A stretch of DNA of 64,000 bases from Asterella californica (Eukaryota > Streptophyta > Marchantiopsida > Marchantiales > Aytoniaceae): contig JAYKYS010000017.1 in the NCBI GenBank assembly GCA_036924285.1, positions 2,585,501-2,649,500 of the forward strand. Direction: 5' to 3'. Positions 44,094 to 54,286 of the stretch are shown here, in pieces; within the stretch, counting starts at the first letter, position 1; each line of letters begins with the position of its first letter. A program made the translations under genes and the position numbers. Below the pieces are notes generated by a model, which searched no databases, was not told the DNA's origin, and saw only the letters and a list, made by a program, of their open reading frames with translations.

Positions 44094-44332
44094 GCTCCGA
44101 TACCATGAAAGTAAAGAACTGTTGAAACAGAAGTGATCGAGATACTGCTAATAAACAATTCTAGCTTTGAAGTGCTTTCCCATAGAAATGTTCGGAGTTA
44201 AATAGTCAGAAGACAGAAGCGTACATGTATATCTGTACATATAGATTTCTTCTAAATAACTTTCTAATCTGAGATATCTATATACAGTCGATCACATGAA
44301 ACCATGTGAAACGCTGAAGCTATTTCCTAACA
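44094..44332 (-). repeat. Copia-M 5' LTR (227 bp) with primer-binding site
   Basis: On the minus strand the LTR runs TGTTAGGAAATAGC (from 44332) to ...TTTACTTTCA (44106). It is followed without gap by TGGTATCGGAGC (44105-44094), an initiator-Met-type primer-binding site with one change. Confidence 0.85.
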
Positions 44333-44339
44333 GAGAGCT

Positions 44340-44580
44340 TCTCAGAGACTATATTGTAATGTCGCAAGCCTCCAGTACAGATTAGAGCTTCTGCGAGATT
44401 TTCTCTGTTCTTGATGCACGACTAGAAAACATGCAGTAGCAACTCCAAACCGAACGAATGATGGAAAGACAAGAACGTGATGACGAAAGAATTGTTCTGG
44501 CTCTTCTTACTCGTGCATTATGGGCATGCTTGATTCAGTGCCGCAGCTTTTTTTCTCAGCTTGCACCTCATAAGAAGAAC
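44340..44580 (+). pseudogene. Degraded coiled-coil coding trace
   Basis: One plus-strand frame reads FSVLDARLENMQ, stop, QLQTERMMERQERDDERIVL and ALLTRALWACL, a Glu/Arg-rich coiled coil with two TAG stops at plausible Gln or other codons. It resembles the N-terminal region of some gypsy Gag proteins or a host coiled-coil gene. Only this short piece is recognisable. Confidence 0.3.
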
Positions 44581-46480
44581 GTCATCGTAGGTATTGTACA
44601 TTTGTGTGTGAATACGTTTCATAAGATTTGCTAAACACATAGTCATGGTCGATCACCTCCCCCAAGACGCCTTCTTTCTCGTCGGAACATCGTTTGAGAT
44701 CAAGGGATGATTAAAGAAAGGATTGTTCGTCTTTGGATAGATGACCTTTGTTGTCTTCTTGTGTGTGTTATAATGTTTTCTTCTCTTACATACATCATAG
44801 ATACTGCTTCTGTATTCTGTGTGAGAGTGACGGTACTCTTCTGTGATTAACGTTGTCTGAACTGGTGGGTATGGAAGGCGTCGACTGATGGAAACGACGA
44901 CCAACCTCTGCATGGTGGTCTTAGGAGATGTTAAATAAGAATGTTTCGAAGTTATCAACGCTGTTATACAGAATTTCTTGGTGTGATATAAACGTTACAT
45001 CAACGATCTGTCGTGACTCTGTATAGGTCCGTATATTGATAAGTTCATGTGTTCTTGTTGTCATGATGAGGTGCAGATGCAAGTCAGGAATAAGGAAGTT
45101 GAAAAAGAAACGAGCCGTTTTTACTTTGGAAGAGTTGATGTAACGTACAAGTCAGTTGGTATGCCTCTTCAACCTGTGTCAATATATTCCCCATTCGCGA
45201 GTCAAGCTTGTGGCTTTTAGTTTTGTGGTAGAACTTTCTTTCTGGCCCTTCCCCATGGCGGTGAGCTTCAGATTTCTGACTCCTGGCTTGTGCAGGCAAA
45301 GCATGAATAATCCACCTGTTTGTTTGAGCTCAACCACCGTTTTGCAGTCCCAGCTTAACTCGTGAAGGAGACAGTCCCCAACTGTTCTGTTCGACCAAGG
45401 TTTTTCTTAGAAGACAGCATTCCTTTACGTCTGAGAAATTTAACCATTATGCAGAAAATGTTTCTAGCGATTACGTGTTCATCTCAACTTCGAATCTCTG
45501 AAACAACGAATCAAATTAAAGCTCTTCACTGGATTTATATGTTATGATTCATCTCAATATAAACTATTTAGTATTGACTGAGAAATTTCTAAGATAAAGC
45601 TTCGTGACAATCATATTCCAATGCACTGATTTCCGAAGAAGATCACAGTCTGCAAGACTTGCTCAATTTACTCTGTTTGATATCTGCCTTGTGAGTGAAG
45701 AAGTTCGTGCGTGCCCATTTTCTGGTCTAACTACTAGTTCAGTAGACTCGATAGGGCTGAGAGGAGAACTTTGCCTTCATAGCTCTCATGACAGGAAATC
45801 ACTCCCTTCGTTCAGTTTCTGATATGTACAAGTTGATCGTCTGTCACCCTGGAGACTCCGAATGCAGTTAAACTTCTTATACGATAGAGGAAGGTTGAAA
45901 AGTTGCAGGCAGGCTCCACGATCACTGCCCAAATTTCCTAACTGCGGATAAACTATTTCAGTAAGTTTCTGCAAGTTGATGATGTCTCGGACATGCTGCT
46001 GGAGCTAGCAGTAACAGCAGAATGAAGTTTCTGATTGCTTCTGAAAGAAACGGTTATGATGGCTGAATATTTCTGAACTCCTCGCTCACAATGCAGCTTT
46101 TGGGGAGTGATAGCACGTGCATGCTTTTCCTCGGGTGGATGATCAGTAAGCATGCATGGATAAGGAACACATAGAATGGAATTCCAACGGCGAGAGAAGT
46201 CTAGGAAGGACATTAATTTCCCAAAAATATCAGCAGACTTGATGCCGGAACGAGTGATAGCGAGGACTGTGTATGTTCAGTCCGTATGAACCCACCGCAG
46301 GTAACCTTCTATATATCATTTAATCGCTCTTAGAGAACCTCCACGAGCTGCTGCAATCATGCCTCGGTGTCCCCAGTAAACATGAGAATTAAAGGTGGAG
46401 AGCGTACATATTTTCTTCAAAGCCTACAGAATAATCCTCTATAGCGACACCGGACATCCATCGTATACGTTCGTTAGTAC
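44581..46480. other. Unassigned spacer
   Basis: No motif, repeat or coding frame that I can support. Short open frames on both strands (for example around 45084-45365 and 45953-46213) lack similarity to known domains. Confidence 0.3.
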
Positions 46481-46519
46481 AAGGTTGCATGTATATTTTG
46501 GAAGTGAAAGGGAAATAGC

Positions 46520-47140
46520 ATAACAGACAAGTGGAAAAACTCAAGGTGCTCACCAGACACAAGGCGAAAAATGAAAGAACCCGGAACACTAACTATCTCT
46601 AACTAATTGTGCAACCTCTTCAAGTAAGGAGGTCCGAGTCTCCATGAGCTAAGTCACTGGTGTACCACCTCTCCTAATAGATGATGAAAGCTCGGCGACT
46701 CTCCTCTACAAAACCTCCGCTAATGCCCTATACTGATCCACTGCTGCACATAAGCTACACATCATCTTAAAGATATTGTAATCTCTCTACAGTTCTCCAT
46801 CTGCATACATGCGAACGAACTAAACAAATCAATACACTTTAGGATAAAGCATCTGAAGATCTCAATCTCAAAGAAAAAAATTACACAAAAACATTCCTAT
46901 CTGAGTAATCCTAGACCTTCCTCAACAGATCACTTAACTTCGGATCGTCTGAATCGCAAAAAGAAAAACTTCCGAGAAGCATTCTTATCTGAATAATCCT
47001 AGATCATCCGCTCAACCACCAAGCAAACACGAACTCCAGAAATTGCGGGAGAGTGTAACCAGTTCCTCCTCCAAATGCTTGTATGTATCTGACAAGTCCG
47101 CAAGGACCATGTATTTCATTTCCATCTCTTGTTTCTATGA
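46520..47140 (-). pseudogene. Decayed coiled-coil coding segments, possibly split by an intron
   Basis: On the minus strand, 47140-47040 reads KQEMEMKYMVLADLSDTYKH and then LEEELVTLSRNFW. After about 300 bp of AT-rich, non-open sequence, 46755-46590 reads AVDQYRALAEVL, stop, RRVAELSSSIRRGGTPVT, stop, LMETRTSLLEEVAQLVRDS. The second block follows ...TTATGTGCAG and the first follows ...GAGTCATAG, both acceptable splice acceptors. Both stops are TAG where CAG (Gln) would suit the coiled coil. It could be a host gene remnant or a gypsy Gag N-terminus; cut on the right by the LINE at 47160. Confidence 0.35.
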
Positions 47141-47159
47141 CTCCAGATTAATTTCTCCT

Positions 47160-48860
47160 GCCCTATGAAGCTCTTCGAGAGAAAACTCAGTGTTTGGGCA
47201 GAAGGATCCAATGTGAGAGCTCGTTCACAAGCAGGTTTTCGTCCTACCTTTAGCACCATTGATCATATCCTTTGTCTTCGTGTTGCTTGGGAGAAGTCAA
47301 AAGAAAATGGTAAATCTCTATATGCTGCTTTTATCGACTACACAAAAGCTTTTGATAGGGTGCTTAGGAAGCTCTTATGGGACATACTTGTTGCCATTGG
47401 TGTTCCTAAAGACATGATGGCAATGGTTTCTAAACTCTATGAACGAGTTTATGTGAAGGTTACCTCGACACAATCAAAGGAGATCTTTAGCACTATTGGA
47501 GTCATTCAAGGTTGTCCTCTCTCCCCTACTCTAGTTGGTATCTTCATTGATGACATGGAGAGATGTCTTGCTGAATTTGGAAGAGAAAGTGTGAAGTTGG
47601 GAATCTATATCATTCAAGCATTGATTTATGCTGATGATATCATCCTTCTATCACGTGATCCTTTGAGTTAACAACAACATCTGGATGCTCTTGAGGTCTT
47701 TTGCAACAACATGCAGATGGAAGTGAACCTTTCGAAGTCCAAGGTGATGGTGGTGGGTTCAAAAGTCCGCCATTCTTTTCTCTACAAGGGTCAAGTTTTA
47801 CAACAAGTGGAGAGTTACAAGTACTTGGGCATTGACTTCTCTCATAACTACAGTTGGGCTTTGTGCATTCATAAGAGAGTTGAAGCTGGTTACAAAGCTT
47901 TGTACTCTCTTTTGAATCGTTGTCGACGTGCTCATCTCTTAGCATGGGATTTGAGAAAGTTTCTCTTCAGGAGTTTGGTTTTGCCCGTGATACTTTATGG
48001 TGTTCAAGTGTGGGGACCTGGTGCAAGAAAAGGAGCTTGGGAACGTATTGAGAAGGTTCAAAAAGTGTTCTTACAAGTGGAGCTTGGTGTAAGATGCCAA
48101 ACACCATATGCTATGCTCCTTGCTGAATCTGGTTGCTTATCCGTGGAAGCAGAAGCTCTTTACTTGACTATCATTTATGTCTCAAGAGTGAGATCCCTTG
48201 GAGAGACGAGATTATCTTGTCAAGCTCTAAGAGCTACATTCTCATTTGGTTTGTATGCTGATGTGGTGGTTTGGTGTGGAAAATGGAACATTTTTAAGCG
48301 TGATTTTGACCTTCCACCTATTGCTCTTCGGGAGTTGATTCAGAAAAGGTTTTTACATGCTATACGGTCTCAACCCAAGACCAAGATGGCTTACTATCAG
48401 CAGCATGTCAATCCCATGTTGGTGTATTGTGAACAAGAGTACCTCCGAGCACCTATTTCAATCTCTTTTCGACATATCATCGCTCAGCACCGCACTAGCT
48501 CTCATAGACTTGGCATTGAGGAAGGACGTTGGTTAAACATTGTTAGGAGTGAATGGCTTTGTAGACTTTGTGATTTAGATCAGATAGAGGATGAGGATCA
48601 TGTATTCATTGTATGTCTCTTGTATGATGAGATTAGATGTAGACATAAGATAGTTCCTAGTGATTTCTATACACTTTTACAGATGTCAGCTCTCCCACTA
48701 GGGCTTTAGAGATATAGTTTCTTGTCGTACCAATGCTCTTTTGCATTGATACGATCTCCTAGGGTTTCCTAGGCTCACATGTTGACTTTGTATTGTTTTT
48801 TTTTCTGTCTTTTGCCTCTTTAGGGAAGTCTTCCAGGCTTGATATTCATTCATTCATTCA
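47160..48860 (+). mobile_element. 5'-truncated LINE copy (RT to tail)
   Basis: Starts within RT (ERKLSVWAEGSNVRARSQAG-like) and runs to TTGATATTCATTCATTCATTCA at 48860. The coding part is one frame interrupted by TAA at 47669-47671 where sister copies have TTA (Leu), then a small deletion near 48708 that removes the family's LYIRDIVS C-terminal end. Motif A FIDYTKAFDRV, motif B IQGCPLSPTLVG, catalytic YADD and the terminal finger LCRLCDLDQIEDEDHVFIVC are all readable. Young-looking but dead. Confidence 0.9.
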
Positions 48861-48862
48861 TA

Positions 48863-49500
48863 CGGACTACTCCACAAGCAGACCCACACAACATACACCT
48901 CAAGCGTAGCAGTTGCTACAACGTACAACTGCTAAACTTGGGTCAATGATCACATCGATGTTGAAAAGATGACATGACGTGTAATTATGCACATGGTCCT
49001 TCCAAACAACACCATCACGGTCCTCTAACATGAGTACTCCAGAAGGTAACATCTCACGCACTCGTAAAATAGTGTGTCATGCAATCACATTCAACGTCGT
49101 CGGTGTAATCTGCTGTAGATAGATATAATCGCCAGGATGAAACTTGCGAATTAATGGTCGATAATCTCCTCCTCGAATAGTCACATATCGCAACATGTCT
49201 CTATGCTGGCCAATCGTTAAGTTCTCAAAATTCATAGACATAACTCTCTGAAATGTCTCTACTCGTTGAGAACATGTGTTCACTCACATATAAGGGTCAT
49301 CAAGGTTCAACACCTCAGCAGAATCACAACGAATGACCGAAGGTAGATCTAGATCTCGGTCATACAATAGAAAATACGGTGAGAAAGAAATCAAAGACGT
49401 TTGTCGGTTGAAACGGTAACCCAAAGCTAACCATGGTAACTGCACATCTTAGTCTCCCAAGTAGCCCTTCTGCAAGTCATACTTGCGCAATCCTCTCTTT
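48863..49500 (-). pseudogene. Ty3/gypsy integrase C-terminal remnant
   Basis: Minus-strand open segment (49283-49077) with LTIGQHRDMLRYVTIRGGDY, RPLIRKFHPGDYIYLQQITP and TTLNVIA, typical of the C-terminal region after the integrase core in the gypsy lineage of this window's type. Downstream in shifted frames are IDPSLAVV and CVGSACG-like residues (48960-48870), resembling the start of a C-terminal Cys-rich (PHD-like) extension. The fragment is cut by the LINE tail at 48860. It may belong to the same lineage as the element at 1-3422, but no overlap exists to test it. Confidence 0.65.
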
Positions 49501-49576
49501 CCCGTTGTCATGTCGTGGACCGGCTCCTACCTGAATGCAGACTTCGATGCTTGTTGCTCCAGAGACACTCATGGGA

Positions 49577-49866
49577 AAAGCAAGCTAGGCCTCATGAGGC
49601 TTACAGACTTTTGACACAACTTCGGATCTTCACTTTCATCGCATCAATGGGTAGAGCTTTTTGTCAGTTTTCCATAGGCACTTTGTCTACTTCATTTGGA
49701 CGTCTAGTGGAGAAGTTACGAGATTCAAAAGATGGGTAAAACAAGTTAAGCCTCAGCTTACGGACTTTTCGCACGACTTCGGATCTTCACTTTCATCGCA
49801 TCAATGGGTAGAGCTCTTTGTCAGCTTTCCATAAGCACTTTGTCTACTTCATTTGGACGTCTAGTG
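49577..49866. repeat. Two-copy tandem repeat, 165-bp period
   Basis: AACTTCGGATCTTCACTTTC at about 49618 recurs at about 49783 (GACTTCGGATCTTCACTTTC), each followed by GCATCAATGGGTAGAGCT and CTACTTCATTTGGACGTCTAGTG. It lies between the gypsy remnant and LINE fragments and is not part of either that I can see. Confidence 0.8.
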
Positions 49867-50262
49867 AATGTCATACAAAGTCAACATGTGAGCCTAGGAA
49901 ACCCTAGGAGATCGTATCAATGCAAAAGAGCATTGGTACGACAATGAATGAATGAATATCAAGCCCGGAAGACCCAAAGAGTCAAAAGGCAGAAAAAAAT
50001 ACAATACAAAGTCAACATGTGAGCCTAGGAAACCCTAAGAGATCGTATCAATGCAAAAGAGCATTGGTACGACAAGAAACTAAATCTCTAATATAAAGCC
50101 CTAGTGGGAGAGCTGACATCTGTAAAAGTATATAGAAATCACTACCAACTATCTTATGTCTACATCTAATCTCATCATACAATGGACATACAATGAATAC
50201 ATGATCCTCATCCTCTATCTGATCTAAATCACAAAGTCCACAAAGCCTTTCACTCCTAAATC
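49867..50262 (-). mobile_element. Two stacked LINE 3' fragments
   Basis: 49867-49943 is a minus-strand LINE 3' untranslated piece without tail. 49944-50262 is a second copy beginning with its tail (ATGAATGAATGAATATCAAG) and running into the terminal coding part (LCDLDQIEDEDHVFIVCPLY, open at 50317-50048). It stops at about 50262, just before the plus-strand LINE at 50331. A tail inserted into an older 3' end implies reinsertion into the same site type. Confidence 0.8.
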
Positions 50263-50330
50263 GAGACAAATCGTTTACAACCGTTCGAGACAAATCTCTA
50301 AACCCCTCAACAATCATTAAACCGTTCGAG
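50263..50330. other. Junction sequence before the plus-strand LINE
   Basis: Contains three partial GAGACAAATC/GAGAAAAATC motifs like the LINE monomer start. It may be degraded 5' monomer material, so the element's true 5' end could lie inside it. Confidence 0.4.
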
Positions 50331-50940
50331 AAAAATCTTGTTGCGATCTGAGGAGAATTGAGGCATTGAGGTGTGTTTCTATTTCACGGACCTGTTGGAG
50401 AAAGGAGTTGACACTCGTGGACAAAATCGATCAACGAAGGAGCTGTGGTTGTTGGTTTTGAGCAAGCTTGGTACCATTGGAAAGGTCTCGGCGAGACGTT
50501 TCCATTGAGACAAATCTTGTTGCGATCTGGGGAGAATTGAGACGTTGAGGTGTGTTTCTATTTCGCGGACCTGTTGGAGAAAGGAGTTGACACCCGTGGA
50601 CAAAATCGATCGTCGAAGGAGCTGTGGTTGTTGGTTTTGAGCAAGCTTGGTACCATTGGAAAGGTCTCGGCGAGGCTCTTCCATTGAGACAAATCTTGTT
50701 GCGATCTGAGGAGAATTGAGACGTTGAGGTGTGTTTCTAATTCGCGGACCTGTTGGAGAAAGGAGTTGACACTCGTGGACAAAATCGATCGTCGAAGGAG
50801 CTGTGGTTGTTGGTTTTGAGCAAGCTTGGTACCATTGGAAAGGTCTCAGCGAGACGCTTCCATTGAGACAAATCTTGTTGCGATCTGAGGAGAACTGAGG
50901 TTTTGAGGTGTATTCTTAGCTCGCTGATTTGTTAAACTAG
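50331..50940 (+). promoter_or_regulatory. 179-bp tandem monomers of the LINE 5' region
   Basis: CTTGTTGCGATCTG recurs at 50337, 50516, 50695 and 50874, an exact 179-bp period: three full units and a partial one. Each unit contains TGTTTCTATTTCGCGGACC, GACAAAATCGATCGTCGAAG (variants) and GCAAGCTTGGTACCATTGG. Tandem 5' monomers with promoter activity are known in mouse L1; promoter function here is inferred from position only. Confidence 0.85.
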
Positions 50941-50947
50941 TTCTTCG

Positions 50948-51169
50948 GTGATGATGGAGGAGATTAAACAACTCCTTCATAAGGTGTTGGCAGCGGTGGA
51001 AGAAGTATCGGTTGAAGTAGCAGATCTGCATCGAGAGCTCATAGCACATAAGAGTGAGCTTGTTTCTGTTGTGTGCGATGTTCATGCTTTGAAGAACATG
51101 CAAACCGTTGTTGCTACAACTACAAAAGAGATTTCCTCTCCACTCTCAACATCTGCTGTTTCTGCTTAG
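50948..51169 (+). CDS. N-terminal coiled-coil part of the LINE protein
   Basis: A 73-codon ORF, MMMEEIKQLLHKVLAAVEEV..., with heptad spacing of Val/Leu (VEVADLHRELIAHKSELVSV), then a Thr/Ser-rich end. Its TAG stop (51167-51169) is followed in the same frame by the 1034-codon ORF. The inverted copy at 55016-55330 has GAG at this codon (55092-55090, minus strand), so the TAG is probably a point change in this copy and the ancestral protein began here. Coiled coils at this position mediate trimerisation in L1 ORF1p; that role is inferred. Confidence 0.75.
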   Translation: MMMEEIKQLLHKVLAAVEEVSVEVADLHRELIAHKSELVSVVCDVHALKNMQTVVATTTKEISSPLSTSAVSA

Positions 51170-51181
51170 GAGAAATCTGCG

Positions 51182-54100
51182 GTGGTAAATGATAATTTCA
51201 AAGAAGTAGTGGAGAAGTTGGAGATGAAGATGAAATCTTATGCTGAAGCTACCAAGGCGGCTCAAGTCTCTCTTTTTCAAGAGCAAGAGAATGAAAAGTT
51301 GAACCAACTCTTAAGGGTGAAAAATGTGAGAATATCCGGTTTACCTCAGCTAGAGAAGGAAGAGACCAAGGAAGTAGCTACCACTTTCTTTGCTGACACG
51401 TTACATGTTCACAAGCCTGTCCTAGTTCAAGCTTACCGCATAGGGCAAAAAGGCTCACAACCTCGAGCAATATTGGCTAAGTTTGCAGATCAGGCACAAC
51501 GAGATACAGCGATGGCTAACAAAGCTGTCTTGAAGGGGAGACAGATCTGGTTGGATCCTGATCTCACACCGCTACAAGCTGAAGCCAAGCGGAAGGAGCT
51601 TGTGAAGGTAAAAGAGGCTCAACAAGGAGGGTTCATTGCTTTCTTAAGAGATGGACGTGCTGTTGTTACACAAAAGAGACGAGATGCTTCCAAATACCAA
51701 TTTTTGACCCTTAGAGTTATGATGTGGAACATTCATGGGCTTACTAAGTCAAAGTACACAAGCGCTTTACCAATTTGGAACAAGGCTGATATCATCAACT
51801 TGGTGGAGACATGGGAACATGAAGGAAACAATGTACATGAGTTGGATGGTTTTACTTTGATCGGCTCTACTTGGAACAAGCGCAAGCAACATAAAGGACG
51901 TGGTTATGGAGGTATTGCAACTTACGTCAGATCTTATTTGCATGAGCTTGTTGAAGTGGTTCTTCGGGATGTGGGTGGACAATATCATTGGATTCGAGTT
52001 GGTGGAAAAAGTAGATCTGCATGTTATATCGCAATCTGCTATTTTGCACCTTTGAACATGTCTATCTATCAGACTAGAGCATGTAGCACGAGCCAACCTT
52101 TCCATCGTCTTTCTATTGATGTTTTGAGATATCAAAATAAGGGCAAGGTCTTTGTGGTGGGAGATTTCAATGCTAGAGTTCACACTTGCCAATTCACACA
52201 ATTCTATGCTCTTGACCACTCCCCTATTCTTGAAGAAGATGATGATCCTACATGGTCCCGTGCCTCCTTAGATACATCCACCAATGACATGAAAGAACAC
52301 TTCTTGACTTTTGGAGCAATCAGTAGTTTGAAAATTCTGAACGGTACATCCCGTTTTCCTAGCTCTAACATGAAAACATACGTCTCTATCTCTGGATCAA
52401 GCATAGTAGACTACCTCCTCTCCTCATCTCTTGATAGTTCACTCATTTCAGCATTTGAAGTTTTGGGTCTACAACCTGAATCTGATCACACTCCTCTACT
52501 GTTCTCACTATCCTTGTCTAGCTCATTTGCACCTTACAAGTTGAAAGGTTTTGATGGGAGCAACACTACCTCTAGACTTCGTCTTGATCACCGGAAAAGA
52601 CATCTTTATCAAACTGCTCTAGAGAATTTGATATCTATTACACAGTGGAGCCACAATCTTGACCAACGAGATACACAATTGACGGATGTCTTGAAGAAAA
52701 TTGCAACTCGGTTTTTCTCTCAACACTCAAGCAGAAAGCTCAAAGGTAACCCTTGCAATGGCTGGTTTGATGAAGAGTGCAAACTTGCTCGGTTAAAGGC
52801 TCTAGACAAGGCTTGTGACTTGGAAGCAACAACCTTGTACAAGCAGTTGATCAAACGTAAGAAGAGAGCTTTCTTGAGAAAGAAAGGCTTGGAACTTGCT
52901 TTTGATTTTCAGAAGGATCCCAAAGCTTTTTGGAGACGTTTAGCATCTCGTCCAAGTTCACCAAGTCTTGATCCTTCAGCTTTGATGTCCTACGTTGAGC
53001 AACTTTACTTCTCTCCACAGGCACCATGTATGCCACAAAGTGAAGGACTACCGCAGATCTTTTCAATGGACGAAGTACGACATCACCTCAGTAGGCTTGC
53101 AAGTGGAAAATCTGAGGATCTAGAAGGACTTTCTGTAGAGCTACTACAATGGGGAGGTGATTCTCTCATTCCTATACTTACCAAGCTTCTGAATGATGCT
53201 GCTGTACATGGTTTCCCTAAGAGTTGGTTCATGTGCAAAGTGATTCCCATCCACAAGTCGGGCAAGAAGGATGATGTTACCAACTATAGAACTATCATGG
53301 TGGGCAACATCTTTGCCAAGTTGTATGTCAGCTTGTTAGAGAAAAAACTCAATGCTTGGGCAGAAGGATCTAATGTGAGAGCTCGTTCACAAGCAAGTTT
53401 TCGTCCTACCTTTAGCACCATTGATCATATTCTTTGTCTTCGTGTTGTTTGGGAGAAGTCAAAAGAAAATGGTAACGCTCTCTATGCTGCTTTTATCGAC
53501 TACACAAAAGCTTTTGATAGGGTGCCTAGGAAGCTCTTATGGGACAGACTTGTTGCCATTGGTGTTCCTAAAGACATGATGGCAGCGGTTTCTAAACTCT
53601 ATGAACGAGTTTATGTGAAGCTTACCTCGACACAAGCAAAGGAGATCTTTAGCACTATTGGAGTCATTCAAGGTTGTCCTCTCTCCCCTACTCTATTTGG
53701 TATCTTCATCAATGACGTGGAGAAATGTCTTGCTGAATTTGGAAGAGAAAGTGTCAAGTTGGGAATCTATATCATTCAAGCATTGATTTATGCTGATGAT
53801 ATCATCCTTCTATCACGTGATCCTTTGAGTTTACAACGACATTTGGATGCTCTTGAGATCTTTTGCAACAACATGCAGATGGAAGTGAACCTTTCGAAGT
53901 CCAAGGTGATGGTGGTGGGTTCAAAAGTCCGCCATTCTTTTCTCTACAAGGGCCAAGTTTTACAACAAGTGGAGAGTTACAAGTACTTGGGCATTGACTT
54001 CTCTCATAACTACAGTTGGGCTTTGTGCATTCATAAGAGAGTTGAAGCTGGTTACAAAGCTTTGTACTCTCTTTTGAATCGTTGTCGACGTGCTCATCTC

Positions 54101-54286
54101 TTAGCATGGGATTTGAGAAAGTTTCTCTTTAGGAGTTTGGTTTTGCCTGTAATACTTTATGGTGTTCAAGTGTGGGGGCCTCTGCAAGGAAAGGAGCTTG
54201 GAACGTATCGAGAAGGTTCAAAAAGTGTTCTTACAAGTGGAGCTTGGTGTAAGATGCCAAACACCATATGCTATGCTCCTTGCTGA
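51182..54286 (+). CDS. LINE polyprotein: ORF1p-like RRM domain fused to endonuclease and reverse transcriptase
   Basis: A 1034-residue ORF. Residues about 1-45 are a charged helix. 46-125 match the L1 ORF1p RRM-like region (LRVKNVRISGLPQLEKEE, VQAYRIGQKGSQPRAILAKF). 126-175 match its C-terminal domain (IWLDPDLTPLQAEAKRKEL, FLRDGRAVVTQ). The frame enters an APE-type endonuclease without a break: MWNIHGL (181), LVETWEH (206), VVGDFNAR (324), SDHTPLLFS (433). RT follows: motif A FIDYTKAFDRV (769), motif B IQGCPLSPTLFG (827), motif C YADDIILLS (868). Residues after about 1000 are frameshifted; the true C terminus is in another frame. The protein would bind its RNA, nick DNA and prime reverse transcription in the nucleus. 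In canonical L1 the RNA-binding part is a separate ORF1, so fusion is the unusual feature. The start MVND is simply the first Met after the TAG. Confidence 0.88.
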   Translation: MVNDNFKEVVEKLEMKMKSYAEATKAAQVSLFQEQENEKLNQLLRVKNVRISGLPQLEKEETKEVATTFFADTLHVHKPVLVQAYRIGQKGSQPRAILAKFADQAQRDTAMANKAVLKGRQIWLDPDLTPLQAEAKRKELVKVKEAQQGGFIAFLRDGRAVVTQKRRDASKYQFLTLRVMMWNIHGLTKSKYTSALPIWNKADIINLVETWEHEGNNVHELDGFTLIGSTWNKRKQHKGRGYGGIATYVRSYLHELVEVVLRDVGGQYHWIRVGGKSRSACYIAICYFAPLNMSIYQTRACSTSQPFHRLSIDVLRYQNKGKVFVVGDFNARVHTCQFTQFYALDHSPILEEDDDPTWSRASLDTSTNDMKEHFLTFGAISSLKILNGTSRFPSSNMKTYVSISGSSIVDYLLSSSLDSSLISAFEVLGLQPESDHTPLLFSLSLSSSFAPYKLKGFDGSNTTSRLRLDHRKRHLYQTALENLISITQWSHNLDQRDTQLTDVLKKIATRFFSQHSSRKLKGNPCNGWFDEECKLARLKALDKACDLEATTLYKQLIKRKKRAFLRKKGLELAFDFQKDPKAFWRRLASRPSSPSLDPSALMSYVEQLYFSPQAPCMPQSEGLPQIFSMDEVRHHLSRLASGKSEDLEGLSVELLQWGGDSLIPILTKLLNDAAVHGFPKSWFMCKVIPIHKSGKKDDVTNYRTIMVGNIFAKLYVSLLEKKLNAWAEGSNVRARSQASFRPTFSTIDHILCLRVVWEKSKENGNALYAAFIDYTKAFDRVPRKLLWDRLVAIGVPKDMMAAVSKLYERVYVKLTSTQAKEIFSTIGVIQGCPLSPTLFGIFINDVEKCLAEFGRESVKLGIYIIQALIYADDIILLSRDPLSLQRHLDALEIFCNNMQMEVNLSKSKVMVVGSKVRHSFLYKGQVLQQVESYKYLGIDFSHNYSWALCIHKRVEAGYKALYSLLNRCRRAHLLAWDLRKFLFRSLVLPVILYGVQVWGPLQGKELGTYREGSKSVLTSGAWCKMPNTICYAPC

